Below, in pieces: positions 20,276 to 33,100 of a stretch of 64,000 bases of DNA. The notes under the pieces are model-generated. The model had not been told where the DNA came from. It did no database searches and worked only from the letters and a program-made list of their open reading frames with translations. Source of the DNA: Tilletiaria anomala UBC 951. Taxonomy: Eukaryota; Basidiomycota; Exobasidiomycetes; Georgefischeriales; Tilletiariaceae. The stretch covers positions 102,722 to 166,721 of the forward strand of contig NW_013546993.1 in assembly GCF_000711695.1 (NCBI RefSeq), written 5' to 3'. The translations under genes were made by a program, and so were the position numbers. Every line of letters begins with the position of its first letter. Within the stretch, counting starts at the first letter, position 1.

Positions 20276-22868
20276 TTGATGATACTGCTACACAGCTCGC
20301 AAGCAAGAGATAGGCCGGCTGAATGGGTCAGGGGGCCAAGCTGGTGATGACAAACGATGAGCGCACGCCGTATCATGCGCGCTCTCTGGGATATTGACGC
20401 CTGACGGTGCGAATTGTTGGCGCGTACCCTGCCCTTTCTCGAACGGGATGCAGTGATGGAGACAACGAGCAGCGAGTAGCGAGGCGCCAGTACCAACTGA
20501 CTGTGTCAGAAGCCAGAAACCTCCAGCACGACTGGGGATGATCGTCGTGCCACGCGCCCGCTGTGCTGCGACGTCCAAACGTGCTGTCTGCCGCACTGTG
20601 AGCTCCAACTACGGGGATGGGCGGAGGTTGATGGCGATGAGTTGGATGCCAAAAAGCTGCTCCCGACACTCGAAGGGGGCTTTTCGGTCCTGGAGTCAGG
20701 TGTGGGATGAGATGGACGATGATGCGATGATGGATAGCGGTGATCACGGGACACTGCTCACATGCCCAGCGCTGCAATCAGCAGCAATAAATGTCGCCCT
20801 TTTTCTGTCTTCTTTTGGAGATCTTTTTAATTACTTTTGGCTTGGAGACGAAAGTGCGGGACGCGTTTCGTGTGACTGTTGTAATGCACTGGTGCAGTGA
20901 CTGCGCGCCGGGTAAAAACGCGTGGGACAGTGTTCAGAAGAGTCCCGCGCTGCAGCGCAGATCAGCAGAGCGTCAGCGCGGGCACAGGCTCACTTCTGTG
21001 GCCGAGGTGCACAGGGGGCACAGGAGAACAGGCTTCCATCTGCCCGGCTGCGGCCAAGATGCGACTTTTTGTGTGGCAGATCACTCAAACCTCACTCGAT
21101 CCTTCCCACAAGTCTTCCCCGAGTTCTCCGTGACCCCGGAGTTTCTTCCTTACAAGGCGACCCTGATGATAACATCTGTGTTTGCCGATATCCACGACCT
21201 CTCCATTTATACAGGTTAAGCTATCATCATGTACAAAACAAGGTCCTGACAGCCGACGCTCGTTTACGAATCTGATCGTGACATGACCCTACAGACCTTG
21301 GAAGTCGCATAAATCAGGGACTACGACGTTATGAGGATGCCAACCCGATGGCGCGGAGCCGAAGAGCCGGGGTGCTGCTTCAGACTTCTTTCTGTGGCTG
21401 ATCGAGGTGCCGAGTGGCTATGCCACCCACAGGAAGAGGAGAGTCAAAGAAGACCCAACTTGCAACTGTTGACTTGTTGAAAATATGATGGCTTTGAGAG
21501 AGAAGATATCAGACTCAGTCCAACACTCCCACGCCCTCTACGTTTTGGAGGTTGAGTGCACAACTTCTCAGCAGCTTGTTAGCCCTCTTGCGGGGTGCAA
21601 CAGCTATTTGACAAATGTGAATGAGGTGCACATTATTTGTTGGGCAGGAAAGGGGTAGGAACAAGCAGGATCAACCATCAGCACTCCATCAGCAGCGCTG
21701 ACCACGCTCTGCTGGTGCCGATCACGGGTCTCATTCGGACGATTACGTAGTCCTTCGATGTCCTCTCGCCTATCTTTTGAGCTTGAAGGCTAGAGGGACC
21801 TGGCCATTTGGAGCAGCAGATTTTGAACAAAAGATCCGGAGAAGCGACCAGCTCGACCGCTTGAGCATGGAGTATGGAGTGTCAACATTGTGCCCGGCAG
21901 TATTGTTGCAGCAGTCGTCTGATTTGCCGTCAGCAGTAATGCGACGTGTTTCAAGTCGCCGGACTGATGAGGCATTGCTGAGAGCAAAGACTCATATAAT
22001 GCACATACCTTACCCACCTCTGCAGGTTATGACAATTGCGGAGCGCGAAATAAGCGGAGATACCATGCCAAGGCTTCGCGAGGGATACTGTCTGCTAGCC
22101 AGGGATGACGCTGAGATTCAAGGATGATTAATGGAAATGAAAAAGCACACCTTTCCGACGCATGAGCAGGGCCACATCATCATCGCATATCGCTGCCAGT
22201 CGAGGGCGTTGGATGTGCTTTTGCATCATGCTCTCCTCTGCCTTGGCTGCTGTGTCGAGTGCCGACTGTCGATTGCCCAAGCTTTACGCTTCACTGTTCG
22301 CTATGCATTGAGTCTACAGCCTACTCACCTCTTGGGCGAAGTTCCTGAAAAACTCTATTGATGAATTTCAGGTACTTGAAATATTCCCATTTCCCAGCTC
22401 GTCAGTGGCTTCCCGATCGGCGTGCCTTACCCGGGAAAGAGGCAAAAGGAGATGCGGACCCAGAACTCTCAACTGAGGCTCTCAGTCACGATTTTCGACG
22501 TATCAGACGCCAACAATACTAGGAACTGAATGATAGACCCTGAAATGGTCATCGTTTCGAAAGTTTCGCTTTGCCTTTCAATGAAGGTGGGGAGCCCACT
22601 TTTGGCAAGCTCACATTGCGTAACGCAGAGAGGCTGCAAACACATGACCCTGGAAACAACCAACTCCGCAGCGTGCAGCCGTGGTGAACCGAACACGGGC
22701 GGCCCGATGTGACAGTCCAGTTCATGGTTTCCATTTTCATGCGACCAGGGATTCGGAATACTCCGCTTTGAGTAACGGTAGAGCAGATGTGCAAATGATT
22801 GCATCTTGTACTATCAGGTGATTCGGGTCCATAGCAGAAGAGTACATGGGCTCCCAGAACAAGTACGG

Positions 22869-25800
22869 CTACCACCTCTCTTCTCCGCCGGATTCAGAGT
22901 CGCTGTCGTCGTCGCCGTAAACCACTAGGGCAGTGCGGCCACCAGGCTGATTGCTCTCCTTCCTCGATAACCCTTCAGGATTTTGCGCACCTTGCGCCTG
23001 ACTAGATCCTTCGCCCGCCACGCCCCCGCCTGCTGCTAACGCCCCTCCTCCACTCACTCCCGAAGCATCCCCAGCTGCCCCTCCGCGCCGCTTGGAGCCA
23101 GGTCGAAGCTTCTTCGTCCTCCCCGCTGATGAATGGCCAGACAGTAGCGAGGCGGGCGTGAGTGTATCTGTCGCGCCGCGCACGGCGTGCGAGGCAGCTG
23201 CCAGCGGACAAATCTTCTCCCTGGCCAAGAACAAGCTCGTCATGGGCGTAGGCAATGCGCTCCTTCCTTCCGCACCACCTGTATCTCCTTTCGTACCCTG
23301 ACCGGTGCCGGACTGCTTGGTACCATTCTTTCTGGCCGTGTCTGGCGAGACGGAAAAACTCGTTTCCGATGGCGGCAGTCGGAAGTCAGCCGTAGCGAGA
23401 TGGCGTTCAGATAATGCTTGCGGCGGTTCTGGAGGGCCGGCTTTGCCAAAGCGGTCTGGGCTCGAGTACGGAGCAGGAGAAGCATCACCAGCATTGGTGA
23501 CTACATGGTCCGCGTTGACCGCAACAGTCAGGAGTTTATGCGCGCTGCTGGTACTACTTCCGCTGTTTATGCATGCGTGAGCATCCGAGCGTCTCCCCAG
23601 CGAATTGGCGAATTGACTAGGCGTCATGGCTGAGAGCCGGGGCAGTGCATCCGCGGGCCTTCGGGACGCGATGGGCGTATTCACATAGGTCCGATTTCCA
23701 ACCCCGCAGTCCGAGGATGAGGGCAATTTGCTTCGATGCGTCGATGAGCGTCGCTTTGGCCCGTCCGCGTTCGGCGGCTGTGGGCTGTTCGCGCGCGTGT
23801 TCGCTTGACTTGTCTCTTGTATGTCGAAATTCTCATCATCGCTCTTTCCAAGCGCAAACTTGGCAAGGCTGTCCACTTTGGTAGAGCCGCTAAGGTATTT
23901 GCCTTTTGAGGTGCCAGCGCTACCAGCGCCAACAGCCGTCTGCGCGCCTGCTCGCATGCCAGACACACGGGTTTCACCCTTCTGGTCTGCGTTCTCTTCG
24001 ACGACGACAAAGCTCTTCTGCCGCTGTCTCTCATTCCACTTGAGTGTCCGCGAGATCGATCGGAACCAGTCAATGGACTGATTCTCAGCGCAGACAGTAG
24101 GGAAAGGGTAGCGCGAGGCAGATACTTTGATGTGGTCCCCTTCTGCGCGAAGCAGATACAAGTGACGTCAGCTTCAAAGCTACCAACGCTGCAGACCACG
24201 AGGACTTACGTTTCAACTCGACTCTGCCACGACCATCGAAACTGGCCCAGGCGGTACTTCTCGAATTGTACGGCACCATGATGCGTACCTCCATGCTGTC
24301 CGGCAACAGCATCGGCCGGAAGCTAAGTGTATGTGGGCAGATGGGTGTGATGAGGATAGCCGGGATCTCAGGATGAGCGAGAGAGCCACCAGCAGCGAGC
24401 GAGTATGCTGTCGATCCGGTCGGTGTAGCGATGCAGATGCCATCCGCTTGTGCTGTCGTCATGTGGTGCTCATCGCCAAAGATTTCCAGCAGGCTGACGT
24501 ACGGACTGGGTCCACGATCAACAACAAGATCGTTGAGCACTTCGAACGTCTCGACTGGCCGGGTTGGAAAGCACATCACCTCCTTGTCCCTCCTTGCGCA
24601 TTTCTCGCGCTGCGCTTGGCCGCCCATCCATCCCGGCTCACCAGGGCAGGGCGTCTCGATCCTGTCCCACCCGCCTTCCTGAATATTCCGCATTATGATC
24701 TCGCCCGTTCGACCGGACTTGATCGCACGCCGACGGTCCTCCTCTACCGTCTCCGAAGTTGGCATGACGGCTCGATAGACGGTCGCGGTGAATCGCATGC
24801 GCAAATTGACGCGGATACCATCTTCGAGGGCTGATTTCATCACCTTAGCGTAGTCCTCAAAGTTGAAGTTAGTCAGGAACCCGAGGGAACCGAGGGAGAA
24901 GGGAAGCACGGGAGGGACGATTCGTTGAAACATCCAGGAGGCGAACAAAACTGTTCCATCACCGCCGAGCTACAAGCATTCAGTTGTGTGGTAAAACAAA
25001 ATCAGACTGCACGCTTTATTCAAACTTCCTGATTGACGGCTCACCGTGACGACAAAGTCGAAAAGCTGAGGATGGCGACTGCACATCTCAGCCGTCCAGT
25101 ATCTCAGCTGCCCTTCTCCCTTGAAAAGTCCATGTCCATTCGGACTTGTCATAATATTCGCGAGATTGAAGCCGATCGCGTTGCCGTCGGCATCGCTGCT
25201 GGAGGAGGAAGTGCCACTGGAAGGCGTGCTGGCGAAGCTGCTCGCCCTACGCTGACCATGGCCATGTGGTTGGTTTGCGTTTGGGTGTATTATTGGCTCA
25301 AATAAGGCGGGAAAATCACGTTTGATACCCTCGACATCGAAGCGTTTCGAGGCTTTGAGCTGCGAGTCGACGTAGACGATCAAGCCCGTCTCTCTCCCAT
25401 TTCTTGGTGTCCGCATAAGCCAAATCGCCAGATCGCGCGTGAGTTTGATTAGCTGATTGTCTCGCGCTTTGGTGATGATGAGGACGCTTTGGATGGTCGA
25501 TTTGACACGCGCTCGCCCCAGCTGCTTGGACATCTCACGCACACCGACAGCCGTCTCGGCCAGTTGTCGCGTCAAGCTGCGGACTCTGTCATCCGAGTCT
25601 TCTTCGCCGCTGGATAGAAGGTAAGAGCTACCGTCCGAAACATCTGAGTCGTGTATCTCATCGTGAGAATCGTCGCTGCGGTCCTGGTGCTCGGGCTCTT
25701 CATCATATCGCCCCATTGCGCCAGCATGTATGAGGCGCTGAAACTGTGCCTCCCTCTTGCTGTTTCCTTTCGCACGTATGACAGTGCCATCGCTGTCCGA

Positions 25801-26439
25801 ATGCCCATCAGCACTCTTGGTACGAGAGAGCCCTTTCTCCTCGGACTGGGCCGCCTCACTGCCTGCTTGACTTGCTTCCAGAGAGGTTTGGATCCCAGGT
25901 AGCACGGAGGATGTCGGATTCTCCTCGAAATATGCATGTCGCATGTCTTTGCTCCATTCACTGATGCGCGGAGTCTCAGCCCCAGGGTCTGCAACTGAAT
26001 TTCCAATCAAGGGCGCATCAATTTTTGGAGCAGGTGGCTCTGCCAAAGAAGTGCCTTGAGCTTCTGCAGCCTTGCTGCAACTATGAGTGCTATCGCTGCT
26101 CATCGAGCGTCGAGGTATCTTCTCACGCTCGCTAATTGGCGAGATAGCATAGCGTCGTTCGCGAGCATTCCCAGCCCCGCCAGGATTTGATACAGCAACA
26201 GCGCTTGAAGAGACGGTCGGGGTGTTTGCGCAGACTCCACGGTCGAGACATGCATGCACAAAGCAGGGTGATGAGAGCGGCTGACCGGCAGAATTATGCG
26301 CCATGACCGATCGCTGCCCTTCCTTAGGAATCGATGGTTTCGGCGCATCGGTATCTGGCTTCCGAGACTTTGAGCTGGCCGCTTCGCCTCCGATGCTCGT
26401 GCTCGGCTGCTGTTTGATCCAATCATCGTTGGACACCAT
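22869..26439 (-). CDS. UTR1: NAD kinase (ATP-NAD kinase), UTR1-like
   Basis: Phosphorylates NAD(H) to NADP(H) with ATP. Three exons (26439-25045, 24969-24210, 24142-22869) give 1142 aa. The first ~290 residues are disordered and Ser/Glu-rich. The NADK domain starts near residue 290 with [21 protein letters not shown]. The first splice junction creates [20 protein letters not shown], with the GGDG catalytic motif, followed by [14 protein letters not shown]. The NAD-binding signature [27 protein letters not shown] and [17 protein letters not shown] are intact. The second junction gives [22 protein letters not shown], as expected. A further ~370 residues of disordered Ser/Gly-rich tail follow, ending [13 protein letters not shown]. 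Yeast Utr1 is about 530 aa, so both termini are extended here. With no clear presequence, a cytosolic UTR1-type enzyme is more likely than the mitochondrial Pos5. Head-to-head with HRD1. Confidence 0.93.
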
Positions 26440-27455
26440 GTCGGCCCATTCTATTGAGAAGACCTTGAAGAAAGCAAGACGTTCCTTGGATCCCGTGCGC
26501 GGCTCTATCAGCGTGTCAGCATATGCATCTACGTGTAGCGCTGGCGTCTCTACCCGACACGGCCTGCTTCGTCTTCATGCAATAACTCAATGAATCTGGC
26601 CACGAGCTTTCAATGTAACAGCAAATCTCGCAAGTGGTATGGTCCCATGGTGTGGCTAGTACAGCGGCGCACTGACGACATCACATAATCATAACGGAGC
26701 TCGCACATACTGCCAAATCTCCGCAACCCTAACCCACAAGATGAGCAAGCAACAGCCCCAATAGACGCAGCAGCTTTGTTGCGACCGTCGGCCGTGTAGT
26801 AGCCCAGGGACAGGTGCAGAGGCATTCTACAAAGGCAGGGAGAATGGCTAGATACATATCTGATGAGCATACGGGTTGCATATGCCACCATAGTTGCGCT
26901 TAAGTGGTGAGAGGGCGAGGGGGGAGACACTGGGGGATGTGCCGATGGTGGGGCCCCATGCCACAACAGGGTTGGATGCATGGTCACGTGTCCTTTCAGT
27001 CCTTCGCAACACGCTGCGTCTCCGTTGTCTTTCCTCTGAGCTTCCAAGTTCCACGTAATGCAGGTATGCTCAGCATCATGCTGATGGCGCCTGGTAGGCA
27101 TGGCTACGAGAGCACAGTACTACACAACGACGACTTCGACCGGGTCTTCACTGTATCAGCGCGTAAAGTGGCCGGTAAGCGTCTGCATCGTCATTTCGTG
27201 GTGCTGAGCGTCACGTATAGGCTCCTCGAGGAGACGATGACACAGTAGCTGTTCGTTCCCCCAATTCGGGTGTACACACCGTGAGGTCTGAGAGGCTGTG
27301 ACATAGCCGGACATTGAAACGGCAGAAGACATAAACAAGAAGCTAGCCTCGGCGTAAATGACTTTTTGATTCGCGGCAGAATCTAGGCCGGTGGCAACCT
27401 CAAGTGGGCTCTCGAGACTGAAGGGAGCGAGCAGAGCTGGACTACCCATCACATC
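26440..27455. promoter_or_regulatory. Divergent promoter interval, NAD kinase / HRD1
   Basis: About 1 kb between divergent start codons. A 163-codon minus-strand frame (26610-27101) has no recognisable domain and is not called. No clear TATA box or repeat was seen. Confidence 0.45.
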
Positions 27456-30082
27456 ATGACGGACACATTTCTCAGGAGTGGCCGCATGCTTGCCTACGGC
27501 TGCGCTTCAAGTGTAGCTGCGGCCGGCATAGTCTTGTCTGCACTACGGTCCAGGTCCAACTCCTATTCGGCTGCTGTCATGGTCGGGCGTAGCAATGGAG
27601 GGATGATGGTGGGTGCTCTTATCACCTTGACTATGCACGCAAATACACCAAGCTGACTAATCCTCTCTTTAACAACACGCCATCCGATCATTCCGTTCTC
27701 CAGGTGCTCCTCAACTTCGGAGTTTTCCTGACGTTGTCTTTCGCAAGGGTGATGCAGAAGATCTTCTTTGGCCAGCTCCGCGCCGTCGAAACAGAGCATC
27801 TTTACGAGCGTATGTGGTACGCCATCACGGAAAGCTTGCTCGCTACAACCATCTTCCGCAGCGAGTTCGACGCCAGCTTTGTTCTGCTGTTTGGAACCCT
27901 CTTGATCATGAAGGCATTCCATTGGCTTACTGCTGACCGAGTCGAGTATGTGAGTTCCATGTGTCCGCTGCTGTCTCTTGGCAGGTTTGAGTAATCGTCT
28001 GATGTGCTAATGTACCTGGCGCGCTGGGATCAGATGGAGCAATCTCCGTCCTTAACGGCTATCTTTCACTTGCGCATGATCTGCGTGCAGGGGATGTTGC
28101 TTATGATCGACCTGCTGCTGGTCGCACTCACAGTCGAGGTACTGCTCGAAAACCGTCGCGTGGGCATGATGATCATGTTCACCAGCGAGGTGAGTGTACT
28201 ACAAAAACTGCCCAAGCCGCCGAATGGAACGCTGATACAATATATGGGTATAAAACATGCAGTTTTCCATTTTGCTAGTCAACATGTTGTCGACGATTGG
28301 TAAATACACTATCAATTGCATCGATGCGCGAAGCGAGGAGCCGTGGGAAGGCAAGAGCATGTATTTCTTTGGCATTGACCTGATTACCGGTAAGTCGTAG
28401 ATGAAACTCCTTCCTGTTTCCAAGAGCTTTCACGTTCTCATACGTTCTCATCCCTCCTGCTTTGTTCTTTTCTTCTTCACGAAACAGACTTCCTCAAGCT
28501 TGCCATCTACCTCACCTTCTTTGCCATGATCCTCACTTATTACGGCCTACCGTTGAACATTGTTCGAGATGTGTACCTAACGGGTCGGTCGCTCTTCTCG
28601 AAGATCCGGGATCTGATCCGCTACCGTGCCGCAACGAAGAATATGGACGGTCGCTATCCGTCCGCGACAGCAGTGGACATGCAAGTCATGTCGGACGGTA
28701 CCTGCATCATCTGCAGGGAAGAGATGGTCATCGCTGGCGATCCTGATGCACCGAGTTCGACGTACTCCAACGGGCTCAACCACACGCCCAAGAAGCTGCC
28801 GTGCGGGCACATCTTCCACTTCCACTGCCTTAGGGCTTGGCTGGAAAGGCAGCAGAGCTGTCCCACGTGTAGAAGAACCGTCTTCAACGACCCCGCTGTA
28901 CAATCGACCACGACCCCGGCCCTTGCCGCCGCCCAAGGAACGGGAGAGGCGAATGCAGATCCTTCAGCAGCAGCAGCTCCTGCTGCACCACCGCAACTAC
29001 CGCAGATGCCACACACATCCACTAATGCGGTTGCGCCGCCTGCAGCTACACCAGGTCATCGCGCAGCGCCACCAGCGCCAGCACAAGTGCTTTCTGGCAC
29101 TGAGCCTACTCCCTGGCTTACTGCGTCAACAGCAGCACCTGCGGAATCCGCACATAGGAGGGCGAATGCTGAGGGTATCACCTCAGATGCTCCCACATCG
29201 CACTCAGAACAAGCCTCGCGCGACTGGCGTGCTTACTCATCAGGTTGGCCTGCATCAGCATCGGCATCAGGGGCAGAAGCCGACGCGCGGTTGCGAGCAT
29301 TCATGCGCAATCACACGTTCAATTCGGCTCTCAGTGGCGCCTCTTCCACTTCGAACAGCACCGCAACCCGGGGCGTAGCCTTGCGGGATCCAGCTAGTCT
29401 GCGCGCAGCAGTACCACCACCGACACGGGTTCCGGTCATCCAAGGCGGTCAATTCTCTTGGTCGAGCTCTCCAGTCGTGCCGAGCGCAGCTGCTGTTGAA
29501 GAGGGAAACGGGCCAAGCAGCAACCAATCGGATGGCCCTGTACAGAGGGAAACGCAAGAAGAACATGAAGAAGCAGATGATGAGAGTTGTGGCGCGGCAG
29601 TGTCTCAAGATGAAATGCGCAGATCTCGGGAGGCGAGGTTGAAGCGCTTTCAAGCGGAAGAGGGACAACATTTACCGGAGAATTCAACAACAGCATCAGT
29701 GTCTCCACAGACAGGAGAGCGGGAAACCAGGCCTGGCAGCGGCTACGGCAGTGGTGGTGGCGTTACTTTGACCCCTATCCTTCAAGTCTCTCAGCCATCA
29801 TTGCAGAGGACTGCATCGCTGCAGGACTACATGGACAGCCTGGCTGTCGACGGTGATGAACTTAGCAGGGAGCAGCTAGAAAACCTATCGCGGCTGACGC
29901 GGCGAGGAATTGAGGAAAGGCTGAGAGTCTTGCACCGCATCGATCAGCAGATATGGAATTCTGTCGAGGATCTCACGCGCTGTCTCAGCATCCTGCCGGC
30001 TGACGATGAGGTGCAGCCCTCATCGCCGGAGGTCACTGATGGGAAAGGGAAGGAGCATGCTGAAGATAGCAAGAGCCTGTAG
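27456..30082 (+). CDS. HRD1: ER-associated degradation E3 ubiquitin ligase HRD1
   Basis: Multi-spanning ER membrane RING ligase that ubiquitinates misfolded lumenal and membrane proteins and forms the retrotranslocation channel with Hrd3 and Der1. Five exons (27456-27608, 27704-27949, 28034-28189, 28263-28389, 28488-30082) give 758 aa. The N-terminal ~270 residues hold several hydrophobic segments (for example VLLNFGVFLTLSFARVMQKI, SFVLLFGTLLIMKAFHWL and LKLAIYLTFFAMILTYYGLP). The hallmark HRD1 block ADRVEYMEQSP is formed across the second junction. The RING-H2 finger reads CIICREEM...LPCGHIFHFHCLRAWLERQQSCPTCR with all ligands present. The Ala/Pro/Ser-rich C terminus contains a conserved-looking helix near the end (ERLRVLHRIDQQIWNSVEDL). 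Convergent with SET9, 109 bp apart. Confidence 0.95.
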
Positions 30083-30191
30083 ATCCATCGCTAACACCGC
30101 AATCAAAGGCGAAGCCCGTGCATGCCAATAGATTCTTGGTGCACTAGATAAAGTGTACGAGCCAGCAAATACATTGTGCTACTGGGCTTAT

Positions 30192-33100
30192 TTATTCTTC
30201 CTTGACCAGTGCAGACGGAGCCAGAAGCGGGAGACCCGTCGCGCTGTCAGCGAAAGATGTGGCCACCGTGGCAGTTGTGCCAGCCTCCCCATTCACTTGG
30301 CCAATAGCCGCTTGCAAGCTGACAGATGAGGCCATCACGGGTTGTACCATAATGCCAACATGACCAGGGCTGGCGATCTGCACGCCTTGGATGATCGGCT
30401 CGTCTGGCACGGGAGACACAGATGCTGCCTGCCCCGGCGATAGCTGTTCCATGCCCACCTGTGAGGGCGCTTGAGGGATGCCTGGACCTAGCGGGGGCAA
30501 AGGCCGACTTGCCGTCGTCTTGCCCTTGCCCCATCTTAGGTTCTTCCTGGCAGGCTGCCGCAGCGGAATATTCTCCACATTCATGACTGCGGACCTGTTG
30601 GCGAAGGGAAGAGGGAGTGGCAAAGGGAATGTGGATGAGGATCCAGTCCGCGAATGCCCCTGAGGTGGTGGACTGGGGGCCTCGGCCGAATCGTCGGCCA
30701 CCGCTGACCCAGCCTCGTCGCCAATGATCTCGTCCTTGAGCTTGAAGTCGACCGAGCGCTGGCGTCCTTCGTCCGCTTCTGGCGGAGCACTACCTCTGAT
30801 ATGCGCAGTGGGTGCAGGACTGTCGGCGCGTGGCGCATGCGTGTGCACATCCGTCAGGTCAGCGGCTGCGATTGCAGGTGAGAGAGTAGCTTCGGATTGC
30901 ACTTTGCGAGGACGGCCGCGCGCGCGTGCGGTAAGTGCATCGTCGTCGACGTTCGCGCTACCCGCGCGACTGCTCTCCGTACTTCCTTCGCGAGAGAGGC
31001 GGCGCCGTTTGTTAGATGTCGAGGAGGCTGGTGGGGTCGCCAACTTGACCGGCTGATTGGCCGCGCGCCGTCGCGTCCTGCCCCCTTCGGTGCCGGCGCT
31101 CCAAGCGAGGGCCAAGTTCTGTACCGAAGTCCGAGCTGGGCCCTTAGTGGCCAGGCCTGGGACAGGCCCGCCCTTCGAGGATGAGCCCTCTGATGAGATG
31201 CTGCTGAAGTCCTCATCCTTCTTGGCATCGTGCCCATCGTCACTGCGACTCGGCATCGGGTCATCACTGCCATCCTCGCTCTCGGTGATGCGGGCCTTCT
31301 TGCGAACAGGGCCGGGGGAAGCCTGTGGACTCGGGAGGTTGCGCGAGGAGCTGCGGCTGTCTTCCGCAGACCGGCGGAGATGGTGCTGGTGATGCCCAGC
31401 GGAAACAATTCTGCGGCTCGACGGTGCCGGGCCGGCAGCGGGCGCCGTTCCAAGTGACGCTCTCTCGTTGGGTCCGCCACTGATCGACTTGCGTCGCGAC
31501 CGGCGATCGCCATTGACAGCGCCCCAATACATGGCCAGCGTTTCCGTCTTGGCGTCTTTGCCAAGCATCTTTGGGCCCGTCGCTGCCGATGACGACGACT
31601 CTAGATCCTCTGCCAACGGGCTCTGGCCTTGCGATCCTCCCAGCAGGCCATCTTCACTCTGCCCTTGCTCACCTCGCGACGCCTCGCCGGATCTGCCACT
31701 AGCTGGCCCAGAGGGCGGAGGCTGCTGCTCGGCTTCCGCTACCGACGCCCCCGCTGCAACCGGCGTCTCTATACACTCGACTTGGGAAAGTGAAGATACG
31801 CTGCTCAAATCCGAAGAGTCGTGTTCATCCGCGGCCGCACCTACTTTGCGCGCCCTGTCACCGAGGATCTCATCGATAGCGTTTTCATCAAGCCCATCAG
31901 CAGCAGCAGTGGTGGGAAAGTGCTCCGCTTTGGCTTTGTCCAATTTCCTCGGGCGACCGCGCTTCTTGAGCGGGGAAACGGTTGGTGCCGTTTCCGCCTC
32001 TGCCTTAGCTGGTGTTGGCGCAGCGGTTGCCCCTGCCCCTGCCGCAGACAATTCCGGCGCGATGGGCGGCGCAGCCGCAGCCGCATGCGCAGCCAGAGCC
32101 GTCTTGCTCTTGCGCGGTGCCTTCCTCGTCAACGTGGCGTTGTCATCTGTACCCTGGCCGATGCCGTCGCGGAGCGGGGTGAGGACGACGGGAGTGCCGC
32201 CGAAAGAAGCAGAGGCAGAGGAGATGCTGGACTGGGACGACTCACTGGATACGTCGCGTTTGCGCATTGACACAAAGGACGCAGTCCGGCGCTCACGCAC
32301 GGTGTACGATGCGCGTTTCTTGGGCAGCGATGGCGCCCTCTCCCTCTCCCTTGCTCTGCCGTTGCTCGCGTGCTCGGTAGGAATTTCTTCTTTACCAGGC
32401 GTGAGCACCGCTTCGCCCGGCTTCTTTCCCTTGCTGCGCGCGATGAGGCTCTCGGTGGGCACCCTGCCGGGCCAGTCAGCCTTGAAGATCTTGTAATGGC
32501 GCTCACAGCGCTGGCACTCCTCCTGCCTCCACCAGGTCTCCTTGCTCCAAAAACGCGCACCACACGTGACGCACTCGCGCTCAGGGCCCTTGTTGCCGCC
32601 GCCGGCGGACTCGAGTAACGCCTCGGGCTCGTCGAGCAGCTTTCGCGTCAGGTTGCCGTCCTTGGTGCTACTGTTGGAGCGCTTGTACATCATCTCGGCC
32701 CAATCGCCCTCGGAAGCGCTCATGTGGCTGGCATAGTAGTTACGCCCGAACTCGTTGAACCCGATCGCGGATGCGGCAATTGCCGCAGGCCGCCGCGAGG
32801 CGCCGCGCCGGCCGATGCCCTTCTTTTCATCCCTGTCTGCGCTGTCATCGAGCATACCATTGCTCATGCTGCGCTGTATGCCGGCGCTGCCGTTGGAATT
32901 GGCAAGGTGCTGCTGCGAGATGTCGGCGAGGCCCAGGCCCATGGCGCCTCCTCCATCCTCCCCGCCAACACCGCTACCATTTTCGCCGTTGGTGCTGCTA
33001 ATGCCATCGAGCTCAGCCGCGGTTTTAACATCCTCCGACCCAGATGCCACGTCCTCCGTCTTGACGACGCTCGAAAAGGCGCCAGTGCCCCGCGCCTCGC

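Larger units (their letters stand above)
19356..22868. other. 3.5 kb intergenic region upstream of the C2H2 factor, no gene seen
   Basis: The region holds the upstream sequence of the C2H2 factor gene and the 3' flank of the NAD kinase gene. Contents I can see: a 22-bp tandem duplication (19701-19749), a CTCG/GCTT low-complexity pyrimidine-biased tract (about 20183-20275), and T-rich tracts near 20800-20840. Open frames of 80-150 codons occur on both strands but overlap one another and show no domain. A non-coding RNA or spliced 5' leader could lie here but cannot be shown from sequence alone. Confidence 0.5.

Noticed and set aside
26715-26735. CCCTAACCC, a telomere-like sequence
   Set aside because: A single short occurrence with no tandem array, so chance is the simplest explanation.
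26610-27101. 163-codon minus-strand frame between NAD kinase and HRD1
   Set aside because: Composition is irregular, no motif is visible, and it sits in the promoter interval of two well-supported genes.
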